This document shows, in pieces, positions 22,201 through 33,708 of a stretch of DNA of 64,000 nt. Location of the stretch: the NCBI GenBank assembly GCA_949126835.1, contig OX421500.1:31146641-31210640 (forward strand), in the 5' to 3' direction. Position 1 is the stretch's first letter. Every line of letters starts with the position of its first letter. The translations under genes were made by a program, and so were the position numbers. The DNA is from Anisus vortex. Its lineage: Eukaryota > Mollusca > Gastropoda > Planorbidae. The notes beneath the pieces are model-generated. The model made no database searches. It was not told the origin of the DNA and saw only the letters and a list, made by a program, of their open reading frames with translations.

Positions 22201-25200
22201 GACAGTGGCATGTCTTTTATCCGTGTAATTATTTTGTCCTTATCCGAAAAGTCATCGAAATGTTCATTGGCAACATCAAGCATGAATGCTTTGGCATACT
22301 CCCCATCTGTGAATGGCTTTCCGTTTCTCACAATAGCTAAAGCATCAGCAAAGCTAGCCGAATTCTAGTCACTTTGTTGGGTCCAAACACGGATATGCTG
22401 CTGACTAGCTTGCACTCTTGATAGCAGTGTGTTGACATGCTTTGTTCCTGCTGTCTCCCGCAGGATATTTCGATGTGAATGTAGAATAGAGTGTCTCGAA
22501 GTGTCGCTTTACAATTGATTGTTTCATGAATGCAATTTTATCACTGCATATTAGACACAGTGCAGAATCCGTTCTCTTCACAAAGGCAAATTCTTCTGTC
22601 CATTCATGCTGAAAAGTACGATACTCATCGTCTTCTTTCTTTTAGCCATCTTGTCAAAAGGGTTTCTAAAATTAGTTGGCTGACAACGCGATTAAAACGA
22701 AAGTTTACTTTCTGATCCGAAGACAATCTGTTGTGCGGACCCTTTTGCACATGCACAAATTCGGTTGCTATTTTCGAAAGCAATATACGGCAGCCCCACT
22801 TGAACAATGTCAGATATAGACACAACGACATGTATTTTTGACACTTTTCTACAGAAATCACTGCATTTTTTGTCAGCATGAATTGCATTTGGACGTAAGG
22901 CAAGAGTTATTTCCCTTTAATAACAATGAATGCAGGGTTGCTATGTTTCTGTCTTTTAGGTCAGCGGAGTTTATCTCCTTTACCACTTCTGATGCTGAGC
23001 TGCAGTAGACTTTAGCTCATTTGTAGAATGAAATATTGATATGTATTTAATATAAAGATCAAAGGAGTCTAAAGATTTTTTTTTATAATCAAACATTTGT
23101 CTGTGAGCCAGATGCAGCCATCAATAGAGCCACATCTGGCTCGCGAGCCATAGGTTCCCGACCCCTGGTCTATAACATTCCTGGTACTATTGCATAACGT
23201 GTTCAAACCTTGCTAAATCCCCATATGAAATGAACTTTTTCTGGATCCGGATGTGACACTGAGAGAATGCTTGTGAACTGAACATCCGGGTCAAATACAC
23301 TTAGTCCATAGATTTCATTGGCTATAAGATGCAGGTCATGCCTACAGAAATAAAAGAAACATTCATAAAGATTATAAGTAGATGTATAAGTAGCAAGTAA
23401 AGTATCCCGTCGGACCAAATTGATCATAGTGCCGGTGTAGCAGCGTTCACCAGTTTCTATGGCCTCGGCATACTAGGTGATTGTGTGACCAACACAATGC
23501 ACAGCCACCTTTACTTTACCCCAACTAAGGTCAGGTACTCATCAGAGCTAGGTAGATCAGGAACACCCACCAGACCCGGGAAAAAATCCCAGCCTTCACC
23601 CAGGACATTCGGTACGAAAGTTGAACGCGCTGCCACTCGGCCACCACGCCCTATGATGTATGAGTAGATTAATCAGCAAATATATTGTGTGAATAAAATA
23701 TCATGTACATATTTCATAAGTTCAGCTCCTTGTAAGTGTTATATGAAGTACAAATTAGCAGTAATATTTCTAATGCTTTTCGAAATTATATGGCAAAGAT
23801 CGTTAAAAGAAATCAAACATAAAGATAATTCTAGATTGGCAATCGAGAATAGAATGGATTATCTGAATGAGAAATCATTTCGAAGGATTAAAACAGTTTC
23901 TTTTAAATTCCTGTTTATTGCGGCTACATGAGGACATCACGTGATTTAATTACACACTTAAGATTTAATGACGAGATTTCCCATGAGTCTATTCGGCACT
24001 CACCTATGTGCAAAGTCTAACATGTCTTCCAGCTGTTGACGAGATAATACGTCGCCAGTGGGATTGTGTGGGTTGACCAACATAATAGCTTTGACATTTT
24101 TACCCTGCACAAAGGAAAGAAAACTATAGCGTATTGATAATGTAGAAGAGCTTCATATATTTTTTTTTGGTGAAAAACATTACAATATAAGACAATATAA
24201 AAAAAATTGAAATTATGAAGCCAAGTAAGTTAGATAAAGTAAAGTATCCCTTCGGACCAAACTGATCATAGGGCTGGTGAAGCAGCGTTCACCAGTTCCT
24301 GTAGCCACGGCATAATAGGTAATGTGTGGCGAGCACAATGACAAGCTGCCTTTACTTTACCCAAAATAATATCAGACATCCATCAGAGCTGGGTAGACTC
24401 GGGGACACCCTAAATTCCCGGGAGAAAATCCTAGCCAGGATTCGAACCCAGAATCTTCGGATCGCCAGTCGAACACGCTGCTGGCTCGACCACCGTGCCA
24501 TCCAAGCACGTTAGATAGAGATGTGTTTTTTTTACTTCTCATGGCGTAAAAGCGAAACTGTAAAGGGACATAACAAATATAAAATTTTCAGTCTTACACT
24601 ATTGATAGCTTACCTCGCTTTTTGCCGTCCTTAAGGCAGACTCGTACACTTCAATAGACTGGTCGTATTGCACTTCATTTTTCTCATTCACCTTCGAGTA
24701 TTAAAGTAATATAATTATTACAAACGTCAATGTTGTCAACAACAAATTACATTCAATCTGTTTAACATACAATTACATTGAAAGCATATTCAATTTTAGA
24801 GTTGGTAATGAAAAGAAGGGAACCACCAACAAGACACTCTGCTTATGTGGCGCAGTGTTAAGTAAAATAGGGAAACGCATGTGCATTGGACTGGCCACAC
24901 GATCATTTCAATGGAAATCTTCATAAATCAGTAAAAACATTAATCTTTTTTTCCCCTTCTTAAGACAACGAGAAATAATTATTTTAATAATAATGTTTAT
25001 ATTCCATAAAAATTGTCATTGTTAAGAGAAGAGAAGGTGTCGACTGACATATTACTACAGGCTTACACCCAAACTTGCTAGTGGGATAGAGTCGGGTAAC
25101 TTACTTGCCTTTAATCTCTGCGGGGACTTAGCCGCACCAAGTGCGACCTCGGGACTCTATGGGATCTCTATTTCCAGCTATAAGTATAATCCCCGATTTA

Positions 25201-28200
25201 GTCTGGTATGTCAAGTACGAGTGCTCTTGTGTCAACTAGTTTGACTTTCAACAAGCACACAAGCCTATATATTTTCACTTACTTTAAAAGGCAAATGAAC
25301 TTCTAAGACCTTGACACTTGGTCTTTCAAACAAGTCATTTTTTATCCTATAATAGTAAGGCGCTTGAACCATGACATAATCTGTAGTAGATCATTGGCGA
25401 TATATGAAAGGTATAAAAACAAAATGTAAATACTGTAATATATATATAAAATATAAATGTAATATATATTCCACCTGTAAAAAGACACTGTTCCATATTT
25501 ACATCCATTGGAAACGATTGTAAAGAAATTGCCTTGACCCATTTAAAGCTAACTTTGTTGAGGTCATATCAAGTGGATATAGTTGTTCGCTTTAAAGCTA
25601 TGTTATATCGGGGAAACCCGCCTTTCCTTTATTACTTTTCCTATTCCAAATGTATGCATCAACTGCCCGTTTCCCTATTTAAACATCAGCTGTCCAGGCT
25701 AACCCTATTCCCAAATTAAACATCTGAAACATACTTCAGCACTTTACACCACAAGAAATTCTATAAGCGAATTATTGCCTTGAACCAGAATCGTGCCTGG
25801 AAACTGGATTTATGGAACTTACATGATTTCATTCAACTAGAATAACATCAATAATTATCTTATTAATAGTTAAATCAGAGGCTGCCTTAGTAGTATGTCG
25901 ATGCCTCAATCGAGTGTCTTATGTGAAACCGTAAGCGTAAGCCATACACCGTACCACAAAGCTTACGGGCATGCCTGTCTCTGGTGCTGTTACGCCATCT
26001 AATTATTTTTTACAAAACACAATCGCCTTTCTAAACCGACGCTGGATTCGTTAACTGTAATCTATGAAACAAACTGATGAACGCTGCTTCACAAGCCCTA
26101 TTGATCAAATAGGTCCAACGAAGTTACTTTACAATAGAATGTCTTGCAGAGCCCCAGACTATTGGTATGATGAGCTAACAGTGATAAAACAAATTCGACT
26201 ATCGCGAGAATTGGGTTGGTTGTCCTATAAATTTAAAACTGTTGTTTCTTATTGCAGACAATTATGAGTTTCCATAAAATATATATTTGTTTTCTATGGC
26301 AATAACAAATGATTGGGGGATGTTGGAAAGCATAATACCCAGTCGACTTAGCTCCTACATCCGTTGAGCTTCCTTAAGACATTGTTAGAATCATGGATCA
26401 TTTTCAGCTTCCGGTACCCTTTGAAGGGTAGCCCTGTACGCTAGTGATTGTATGTTTGCCAAACATTTAGTTTTGCATGACCCGATTAGTTTTATACTTC
26501 TCATGTGCACAAAAGTACAGGGCCGCCGGCTAAGCAGCGTTCACTAGCTTTGTGGCCTAGGCATACTAGTGGATTGTGTGGCCAGCACAATACCCAGCAG
26601 TCTTTTCTTTGCGCCCAGCTAATATTAAAAAAACAGCCAAACTTACAAAAGAGTACAATTTGCCCGAAATAAAAATTATTTGGTCTATAATTAGAACATT
26701 ACATTTATGTTGCCTAGGTTTCAACTTTTGTTCTTTTTTTTTTTGGAGACCCGGTACCGGTACTTTTGCTACCATTTCTGGGAACCGGGTCCCCACCCTA
26801 CACTCGGGCACGCCCCTATCGACTCTATCTAATGTTTGTTTGCCCAATGTACTGGTACTGAATTCACAATTAATTATTTACTATACCTCCTGGGTCTGCT
26901 AGAGCAAATGACAGTGCCTCAAGTATTACTGTTACACCATTCGTAATAGAGATCTATTCAGAGTAGGAATGAAAAAAAGCAGAAAAAGATTAAAATTTGG
27001 ATTTGCGAATTTAGAGATTTACTTCATCAACTCTTTTGCCACTCATATTTTTAAATAAACGTTTGTAAATTTAGGAATTCTATTAGTTAAATTATAGGGT
27101 TTTGTTTAAATTAAAATATAGAATTATTTTTTAGTCGAATTCTTAATTAAGAATTTTTTTTAATGATCTTGAAATATTCTTGAAAAATGTTTGTACAATG
27201 ACCAAACTGCCAAGAACAACGTCAAGTGAATATAAATTAAATATAAAAAATATTTTTAAAACTCCTTTTTACATTATCAACAGAAAGTTCCACTTTAGAA
27301 TGAAATCTTTTCTCTAGAAACGTCTTCGTCGACTTTCGAAATCTGTAATCATAAAATTGACTTGTAGGCCCATAATCAATACACACACACAAACTAGAAA
27401 TAATTGTTTTTTTATATTAATGCAATAAAAAAAAGCTACTTGTAAAGGAGTCCAGGCTTATTTCTGATTACACTTCTGTACCCATGGGCCTCAAAGCGGC
27501 GAAATCTTTTTAAGAGTAAACCGGTGGGCTAACGCTTGTTGTGCACTGCCGAGAAGCACAACAGCCCCGTCTCAACCCTGCCCTGGTGCTTGGATCTCCA
27601 GACCTCAAGTCTGGAATTCGTGCTACCGGGTGACAGTGCAGATATACGAGCGAGCCACCCACGTTAATGATCCAGGGAAATGTCCACAGGATAAGAGAAG
27701 AAATGTAGCGCATGTACTGCGAAGACCTTAGCCTTTGTTACGCAGCACGCCGCGGATAGGCTAGTTTCGGAGAAGATCTTGATGTACCCACCTTTGATCC
27801 ATCCCTTAACATCGTTATGACCTGTAAGAAAGAGACGCAAGCCCCGTGGGTTTATTTATTTTTTTTGAGACCTTATAAATCGGTTACACAATTCTCCTAG
27901 TATACGTAGCCTATGAAACTGTTTAATTCGTTCCCCCGGCTGCAATCAAATTTAAGAAAAATCTTGAAACATGCACACTGACAATGTAGCGAAAATTTGA
28001 AGTAAAAATTATAATAAAAAAAAAGAAATGTATTTCAATGGTGGCCTGATCTGCAATTCAAATTACGTCAGTTGTGACGTGTAAAGCAAGCTGTCCCGCC
28101 AATAAATAACATTCCAAAGTAACTATCTGATAACTATCTGACAACTATCTGCTAACTAACTACTAAGAGTACCAAAGAAAAAGAAAAATTACAATAAATA

Positions 28201-31200
28201 CAAACTAGAACATGCATAGAAAAGATCTAACCCAAAATAAAAATGCAAAGTATTGGGAGTAATAATAAATGATAAACTATCTTAAAATCCAAATATTGAT
28301 GAAGTAATAACAAAATTCAATTTAACATTGGCTTTCATAAAAAGGAACTTTTACAAAATAATGTAATAAGAATATAAAAATAAAATGCTATGTCACATAA
28401 TTTAGACCTATACTAGAATATGCAGCATCTGTATGGGACCCATCAACTAAAGAAACCATTTTAAAATTTGAAAAATTCAGAAAACAACTGCAAGGTTCAT
28501 TTCTAGTTAATATTCACAACTGACAAGAATAACACCATTAGTCCAATCACTAAACCTAGAAACACTACAGGACCAAAGGGCAAAGAGCAAAGTAGTAATA
28601 ATACATAAGGCATTAAATTCTAACCTAGCAAAACAACACAATAACGATCTTCTCTTATCACATAAGCAAAAATGAATGCAAATAAGTAGGATACTCTTTC
28701 TTCCCGGGTGACACCCGGGCATGGAATGGGTTGCCTGAACAATCCATAAAAAAACTAGTACCATGACAATATTTAAAACACGAATCAAACTACAAGAATA
28801 GACTCAATCCACCGATAAACGTATAACGCGAAAATCTTCTGCAGGCCTATAGTAGGAGATTCTGAAATAATAAAATATTTGGATTAAATTACTGTATCAT
28901 CATTTTCCTAATGTAAATTATCATCATTTTCCGATATATATTTTCCAACCAAAAAAAATTACCATCGTTTCCAACAAAAAAAAGGTCCATCGTATTCCGA
29001 AAAAACAAGCCAGACTTACTCTAGATTGCCTATAGTTAATTCATAAAACTGTAATGAGTCATCTTCTGGTTCCAGTGCGATCGAACTTAGCTGTTGTCAA
29101 AGAGAACAAAAAAAAAAAATTAGGTTAAACTGTTATAAAAGACTTATACGGGTCGTCCATAAAAGATGTCCCATCAGACAGTTGGAAGCGCTATTACTTA
29201 ACATTTAGCGTTTTTTTTTTGTTTAAATACTTTTTTCTTTATTTTTACCTAGCAACGTTTAAACATAAGCAGACGTAAGCGATGGGAAAAAGAAATTAAT
29301 AACAAGCGTTTTTTTGTCGACGTTGTTTATGGATGACCCCTTATTGTAAATCACAACTCGCCCCTTCTCCAACGTAACCCGAATGGACAATCAACATTGA
29401 TTCTATTTTTCATTCATTCATTCTGTGTTTCTCTCTGTTTATTTTTGGACTATCTAAAAACACGTACGCAACCTTTGCTTGATGTAGCTGTCTGTAGTAA
29501 AGATTAAATCCTCAGTAATGGTTCCACGGGCCACGTAACGAAAAAATCATAACACTTTATTCCGATGATGGAATGAATGTAACAAAACATACTGATTTCA
29601 TCAGAAAGTTAAGCTTGTCCGTTTGGGTACGTTTTAATAACAATGGTAATAATAGTAATAAATAAAGTAAAGATTAAAGTATCGCTAGACGTAAACACCA
29701 AAGTTAAAGACCAAGTGAAGAGGTTTTTCTCAAAGGAACAAGATTTGGAATAGCCTCATACGAAAGTGACGTGTGAGAAAGGAAATAAATAAACATAACT
29801 CGACGCTATAAATCTATATTTAACCATTTTGTTAAAAATAAGAAGCGGGAAAAGATTCAAAACATTGACAATATTCATTTTTCCTAGTAGAAATCCTTTC
29901 TCTGACGTCACTTTCCTATGTTGCCGGAAATAAAAACATCTCAAATGGCTACGAGATTTGGATTTTTCCTCCGAAAAACACTCACATTCAAGTGCAAATA
30001 TTGAACTAATTACTTAAAAGGTATCTTTGATACTTTGTAAAAATGATTTTATTAACTATTCAGATACTGAATACACTATTTACTATCAAAATCAAATGTT
30101 AACTCAATTTTGATAAAAAGCTCTTAACTTGATCTTTAAGTCTATAAAATACAAAACTTAGAAACTAAAAACAGAACAAACTAATTTATTTGGTAAACGT
30201 TTTTATTAACTACATCTATTAAAATTTGTAATCATCATTACCTTTTCCCTCCATTCTTCCATGCACAGTTTATTCTCTGCTATGCCCAAATCTGCAACAC
30301 CCTTTAATAGATGGTATTTTTAGATATTAATAGCATATTTTAAAAATCCACGTTTTAATCTTGAAAAGCCCCCACGTTTTTTTTTTACTTTTTATTATTG
30401 AAAAAAAAAAAACTTTTTTATTTTGAAAAGACCCCACTTTTTTTAAAATTAAAACAAATACTTTTTATTGTTGAAAAGGTCACAAATTTAAATCTGTTTT
30501 GTATCTTTGAAAATGTCCCATGTTTCATCTTGTAATAGCCTCACTTTTATTCTTAAAATGACCTACCTTTACTACTGAATAGTTTTTTACTTTTTATACA
30601 CGAAAAAGCCCGCTATTTTTCTAGCAAAGGCCACTTATCGGGAAAAACAAAGTCTTCCGTTAGTCCTGTTCAATCACACCTCGCTATGTAATTGTTCACA
30701 TTTATGAAGCGTAGGCATGCACACCAACTATAACTATTTGATGGAGTGGTTTCAATCCGGTGGTACGCGTACCCTCGGCGGAATAGGAGCAGTACGCGGT
30801 GGGAAAGTTCTGGGCGCGCCAAAAAAATACTTAAAACGTATAACGCAGAAGAAGAGATATACGTTTAAAAAGACGTTCATACATTTAAATTTAGCAGCCA
30901 CTCAAGTTTCAGTAGAGGCAACATAATTTCTGCTTAATTTTTGTTAGGAAGAGTGTATAACAGTGTTTTCTGAAGTGTTTTTCAGTCTCGCTATATTCTT
31001 CACTTAGGCTGTCTAAGAGCCCTCTTTTTATTTTCAATGTGTTCTTTTTCAAAAAGTTTAAAACGGCATTAAATTTCATGAATGAATGCTCATAAGAATC
31101 CCGCACTAAAACAACAGGTAGATTAGTCTACCTTACGATGTTGTGAATTATTTTTTTGGTAATGGCTGAGTGAGCACCTACCTGTGGGTTTTTTTCAGGA

Positions 31201-31298
31201 TGATAGCGATTGTCTCTCACTTGCCGGAAGTATGGAGTAATGAACATTTCTTGTCTCAACATTTCCTCCGCTCGCCCTGACAAAGTCTGCTGTGCCAT
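16278..31298 (-). CDS. ACCS: ACCS-like PLP-dependent aminotransferase (fold type I), 13 exons located
   Basis: Exons in transcript order (minus strand): 31298-31182, 30301-30242, 29090-29020, 27342-27273, 26953-26887, [one not found], 25346-25283, 24691-24614, 24104-24004, 23341-23209, 19651-19510, 18392-18250, 17687-17534, 16339-16278. All are GT-AG with matching phase. Joined, they give about 420 residues plus the missing piece (human ACCS is about 500). Motifs in order: GRAEEML, YHPEKNPQGVADLGIAENKL, ITNG...ADPG, VNPHNPTGD (PLP-binding Asn), IANEIYGLS, WGFSKDFGLSGYR (Schiff-base Lys, split by an intron after K), EWLNDTFFPKMKRR, HATGFIWADF, PGWFRI (carboxylate-binding Arg). The usual Asp of D-E-I-Y is Asn (AAT). 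The start ATG at 31296-31298 gives MAQQTLSGR; the open frame continues upstream to a possible acceptor near 31325, so the start is not certain. PLP enzyme activity is inferred from the family. Introns carry three MITEs, two hAT elements, SINEs and LINE pieces. Confidence 0.88.
16586..16866. mobile_element. MITE, family M1 copy A
   Basis: 281 bp with inverted ends CTATAATAAGATGAACCGCT and its near-complement (AGCAAGCGGTCCATCTTATT...). In the last intron of the ACCS-like gene. Related copies at 19014 and 21046. Confidence 0.75.
16950..17137. mobile_element. hAT-type MITE
   Basis: Inverted ends CAGTGCCGTTTCTAGGG and CCCTAGCGACGCCACTG are flanked by GAATTTAG and GACTTTAG (7 of 8). The 188-bp length and 8-bp duplication fit a non-autonomous hAT element. 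Confidence 0.7.
19014..19203. mobile_element. MITE, family M1 copy B
   Basis: 190 bp; same inverted ends as copy A, same orientation, with an internal deletion relative to A. The inverted pairing extends outward through ATAGACTATAAT. Confidence 0.7.
19204..19498. repeat. 47-bp tandem repeat next to an exon
   Basis: About six near-identical copies of a unit beginning GATAAAAACCCTTATTCATA and ending TCAAAATATTCAAT. The array lies between MITE copy B and the donor side of the exon at 19510-19651 and ends about 11 bases from it. Confidence 0.85.
19838..20495. mobile_element. hAT-type element with a LINE tail inside
   Basis: Ends CAGCGGTTCATAACC and GGTTGGGAACCACTG are imperfect inverted repeats of the widespread CAGTGGTTCTCAACC type. 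They are flanked by perfect 8-bp duplications TATTAGAA (19830-19837, 20496-20503). The interior 19895-20134 is a LINE 3' end inserted in it. Confidence 0.85.
19895..20134 (+). pseudogene. LINE 3' end (RT C-terminus plus 3' tail)
   Basis: Broken frames give STLSSRVAFGHGMG (degenerate FFPSGIRTWNGL region), NLTSFKTLIKIQD and TTDERRTQ stop. The tail CGCAATAATCTTCTCTATAA then leads to GTCTGTAATGTATAAGAAG repeats. The same tail is shared with SINE family 2. Confidence 0.65.
21046..21323. mobile_element. MITE, family M1 copy C (opposite orientation)
   Basis: 278 bp. Left end CTATAATAAGATGGACCGCT, right end GCAAGCGGTCAGTCTTCTTA. Its interior begins with the reverse complement of copy A's right interior (GTGCGC, AGAGCTTATGTGTTC). 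Confidence 0.75.
21455..23167 (-). mobile_element. hAT transposon with decayed transposase
   Basis: Ends CAGGAGTCGGGAACC and GGTTCCCGACCCCTG are inverted repeats flanked by perfect 8-bp duplications GTCTATAA (21447-21454, 23168-23175). Length 1713 bp, in the intron between ACCS-like exons 23209-23341 and 19510-19651. Confidence 0.9.
21850..22660 (-). pseudogene. hAT transposase relic, BED-finger type (ZBED5/GTF2IRD2-like)
   Basis: On the minus strand, pieces in shifting frames give DEYRTFQHEWTEEFAFV, DSALCLIC (first zinc pair), KRHFETLYSTFTSKYPAG, then KPFTDGEYAKAFMLDVAN, DKDKIITRIKDMPLS, HDHSIMMSNL and FYALALDESTDDS. This is the order seen in hAT-derived ZBED/GTF2IRD2-type proteins. Several frameshifts and stops make it inactive. 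Confidence 0.75.
23394..23654 (-). mobile_element. tRNA-derived SINE family 1
   Basis: Minus-strand copy of the family described at 43099-43380. Flanking direct repeats GATGTATAAGTAG (23381-23393) and GATGTATGAGTAG (23655-23667), 12 of 13 identical. In an ACCS-like intron. Confidence 0.8.
24237..24501 (-). mobile_element. tRNA-derived SINE family 1
   Basis: Minus-strand copy with B-box region GGATTCGAACCC. Flanked by CCAAGTAAGTTAGATA (24221-24236) and CCAAGCACGTTAGATA (24502-24517), 14 of 16 identical. In an ACCS-like intron. Confidence 0.8.
26069..26135 (+). mobile_element. SINE family 1, 3' fragment
   Basis: Matches the 3' end of family 1: GAACGCTGCTTCAC, GATCAAATAGGTCCAACG and a final ACTTTAC. 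The tRNA head is absent. It makes the 67-codon open frame here spurious. Confidence 0.6.
26519..26612 (-). mobile_element. SINE family 1, partial copy
   Basis: Contains AAGCAGCGTTCACTAG, GGATTGTGTGGCCAGCACAA and a degraded middle. Only the 3' half of the element is present. Confidence 0.55.
28240..28850 (+). pseudogene. LINE reverse transcriptase C-terminal relic
   Basis: Frames contain KVLGVIINDKLS, NIDEVITKFNLTLAFIKRN, LVRPILEYAASVWDPSTKE and LETLQDQRAKSKVVIIHKAL. This is the usual C-terminal thumb/connection region of CR1/Jockey-like LINEs. Stops and shifts interrupt it. It lies inside an ACCS-like intron on the opposite strand to the gene. Confidence 0.75.
29150..29340. mobile_element. 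MITE with GGGTCGTCCATAAA ends
   Basis: The left end GGGTCGTCCATAAAAGATGTC is mirrored by the complement of the right end (GGGGTCATCCATAAACAACG). About 190 bp, 60 bases upstream (transcript sense) of the ACCS-like exon 29090-29020. The target duplication is unclear. Confidence 0.6.
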
Positions 31299-31849
31299 TG
31301 CTGTTAGATCTTCACAAAGAAAAGCTGCATATAAAAACACACCAGCAACAATAGTAAAACGATTTCTGGTAGGAAGTTTCAGACGTACAGACAATTATAG
31401 CGTAGCTAGTGAACGCTGTTACATAAGTTAGTTTTAAACTAGAACGTGCTATCCAGCTCTTTGCGCAAATAGAACTATATTGAATGGTCAGTTGGTTTTT
31501 TAAGGTTTAGCGTCCTCCAATTATTAGAAAACACGTATTATGATTTATTACGCTAGCTTTTTTCATTGAGAAAAAAACGCTATTCGTTACGAAACGGGTG
31601 ACAATTTAGTTCCTGACCTGGAGAAACTAAGGGGCGAAGTAATCTTTAACAAGGGTCTTATCAGTGTGAAAAATGACTGTGTAACTATGAGCGTGTAAAT
31701 GAATGTGTAACTCGGTACTGCATGAAACTTGGACTACTATTGTAATGTTTTGACAGGACTTAGTGACCTTTTCAACCTGGGTTATTGTTATATTGACTGA
31801 CAGAACGTCTTAAAAATATAATCATATACTGTAGTTACAGACCTTCTAT

Positions 31850-32025
31850 ACAAAAAATTTAAAAAATTTGCCCTTCTAAGCTGCTCCGCGGTTTGAATCT
31901 AGTCTTGCATTTTTATTCGTGTTTTTCGAATGATATTAAGTTGTTGGTTGTGCCTTTTGTTTTGGTTCAGGCAACCCATTCATGCCTGGATGCCACTCGG
32001 GAAGAAATAGACCTCATGTGCTTTT
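31850..32025 (-). pseudogene. LINE 3'-end relic
   Basis: The complement carries a decayed LINE C-terminus: the CCCGAGTGGCATCCAGGCAT stretch and TTTGAATCTAGTCTTGC. It corresponds to the FFPSGI..WNGL and IKMQD segments at 32935-33130. Confidence 0.5.
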
Positions 32026-32190
32026 GTTAATGCTGATGGAAAATAAAAGTGTTTTTATCGTTTGGTTTATCTGAGCATTGCAGCAGATTGTTATTGTGTT
32101 GTGTTTTTTTACACCGTTACATTCATAAGGAGGGTAAACGACAATTAGCTTATTTAAGAAACCGAAAACTTCATTAGTCTCCTTTGTATA

Positions 32191-32269
32191 ACAGTATATA
32201 ATACACCAGTATATAACACAACAGTATATAACACACCAGTATATAACACACCAGTATATAACACACACT
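32191..32269. repeat. 17-bp tandem repeat
   Basis: Four to five copies of ACAGTATATAACACACC with small changes. It explains the VIYWCVIYWC motif of the antisense open frame. Confidence 0.8.
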
Positions 32270-32884
32270 GAGACACTAAAAGAAATAGGAAAAGAGCGTG
32301 CGCGCAACTCTATAATAGAATCTAAATGCTGACTGTGCATTGATATGGCCACACAATCCTTGTATGACCTTACCGCTACAACCGGTAAACACTGGAACGT
32401 TCACGACCTCAATATGTCAACAGGCACTGGTTTTATAACAAGCTACATTAGGCCTTAATTAACTCAACAGTGCATGGCTTATATCGATTGAATACGCCAT
32501 TAAGTTAATGGTACTCTATCTGGTTGTCTAGTAAATTAATTTAAAATGTTTTCACAAAGTTAAATTTCTATCTCCCCTGCTATTAAAAGCATATCTTGCA
32601 TTTAAAATTCGTTGAGTGTTGATTTTTTCGATTTTCTCTTATCTTATATAACAGACGCGGCATTTTCAAAATTTTTCGTAAAAAGAAGAAAAAAAAAGGA
32701 TTTTAAAGAAAAATAATTGTTAATTTCTAAGCGAGTACTTGATAGCACACAAAAAGAAAAGAAAATTTCTAATTCAGTTTTAAAATGCAGTAAAAAAAAA
32801 CGTTATCACCGTGGTTAAATTTTTATATACGATTTATTGAAATAAAGTTTGAAAATGAAGTTTAGCCCGTTTCGAGAACCGGGC

Positions 32885-33341
32885 ACATAACGATAGTTAA
32901 ATATAACCGTTGATCTTATCTTATATATTACAGAAGCTCCTTCTATAAAGAAGATTATTGCGTCCTACGCTCATCCGTGGTCCGAGTTTAGTCTTGCATC
33001 TTTATTAATGTTTTAAAGGATGTTAAGTTACTGTTTTTCCTGTTTTGTTCAGGCAACCCATTCCATGCCCGAATGCCGCTCGGGAAGAAAGAATACTTGT
33101 ATGCATTTGTTCTCGCATAAGGGATAAGCAAGATACTTTTAAAACTATTAAAAAAATGTATAACTTTTAGATACGGATCTATTTTCTTATTGTCATAAAG
33201 GCTAACGATGTTTCTTCTAGAAAGAAAATTATTACGTCCAGTGGGTGATGACGGGATTGTGTGGCCAGCATGGTGCTCACATTTATGCGCGTTCACTCGA
33301 ATCGTGCATGTTCTGGAAAGTGGCACTCTCCCTACGGACAC
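32885..33341 (-). pseudogene. LINE 3' end with complete tail
   Basis: The minus strand encodes NAYKYSFFPSGIRAWNGL and NLTSFKTLIKMQD near 33130-32990, then a tail ending in the hairpin CTTCTTTATAGAAGG and ATAAGATAAGAT repeats at about 32885-32960. The end of the open frame beyond 33140 joins another SINE/LINE tail fragment at about 33180-33245. No RT catalytic core is present. Confidence 0.65.
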
Positions 33342-33556
33342 TCTACACCCACTCTACGGACACTGTACGCTTGTTTGCCTAGAGAATAGGATGGCAGGAC
33401 TTTTAACTTGGTCTTTGTCGGAATTAATACACAATAGTTGCATTTGTATATACAGTTGATTCCATTAACTGACTCGAGATGCTCACACAGCAAAATAAAT
33501 GACAAAGATACACTCTTTATCAAAATTGACGACTCCGTTTATTGACACGAAACGAA

Positions 33557-33708
33557 ACCGGCTGGTGCAGCGGTTAGTTTACGCGACACGTCGCGGGCTC
33601 TATCCCTGTCTCCAACCGATCCTTGCCGCCCTGCGGGAGTTTTGGGCCTAGTGAAAGTAATAATCTTCTTTCTAGAAGGAACGTCTGTAAAACTTATAAG
33701 ATATAAGA
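33557..33708 (+). mobile_element. tRNA-derived SINE family 2
   Basis: Head GGCTGGTGCAGCGGTTAG, B-box-like GCGGGCTCTATCCCTG, body GGAGTTTTGGGCCTAGTG, tail TAATCTTCTTTCTAGAAGGA and ACGTCTGTAAAACTTATAAG. The tail is shared with the local LINE. Confidence 0.75.

Noticed and set aside
23689..23931. 80-codon plus-strand ORF in an ACCS-like intron
   Set aside because: No motif, AT-driven composition, and antisense to a well-supported gene.
25745..25800. Possible missing ACCS-like exon (minus strand, ILVQGNN...)
   Set aside because: The donor phase does not fit and the P-x-Y motif is absent.
27792..27822. Possible ACCS-like exon (minus strand) with good acceptor and donor
   Set aside because: In the required phase it reads into a stop, and the exon at 27342-27273 fits phase and family alignment.
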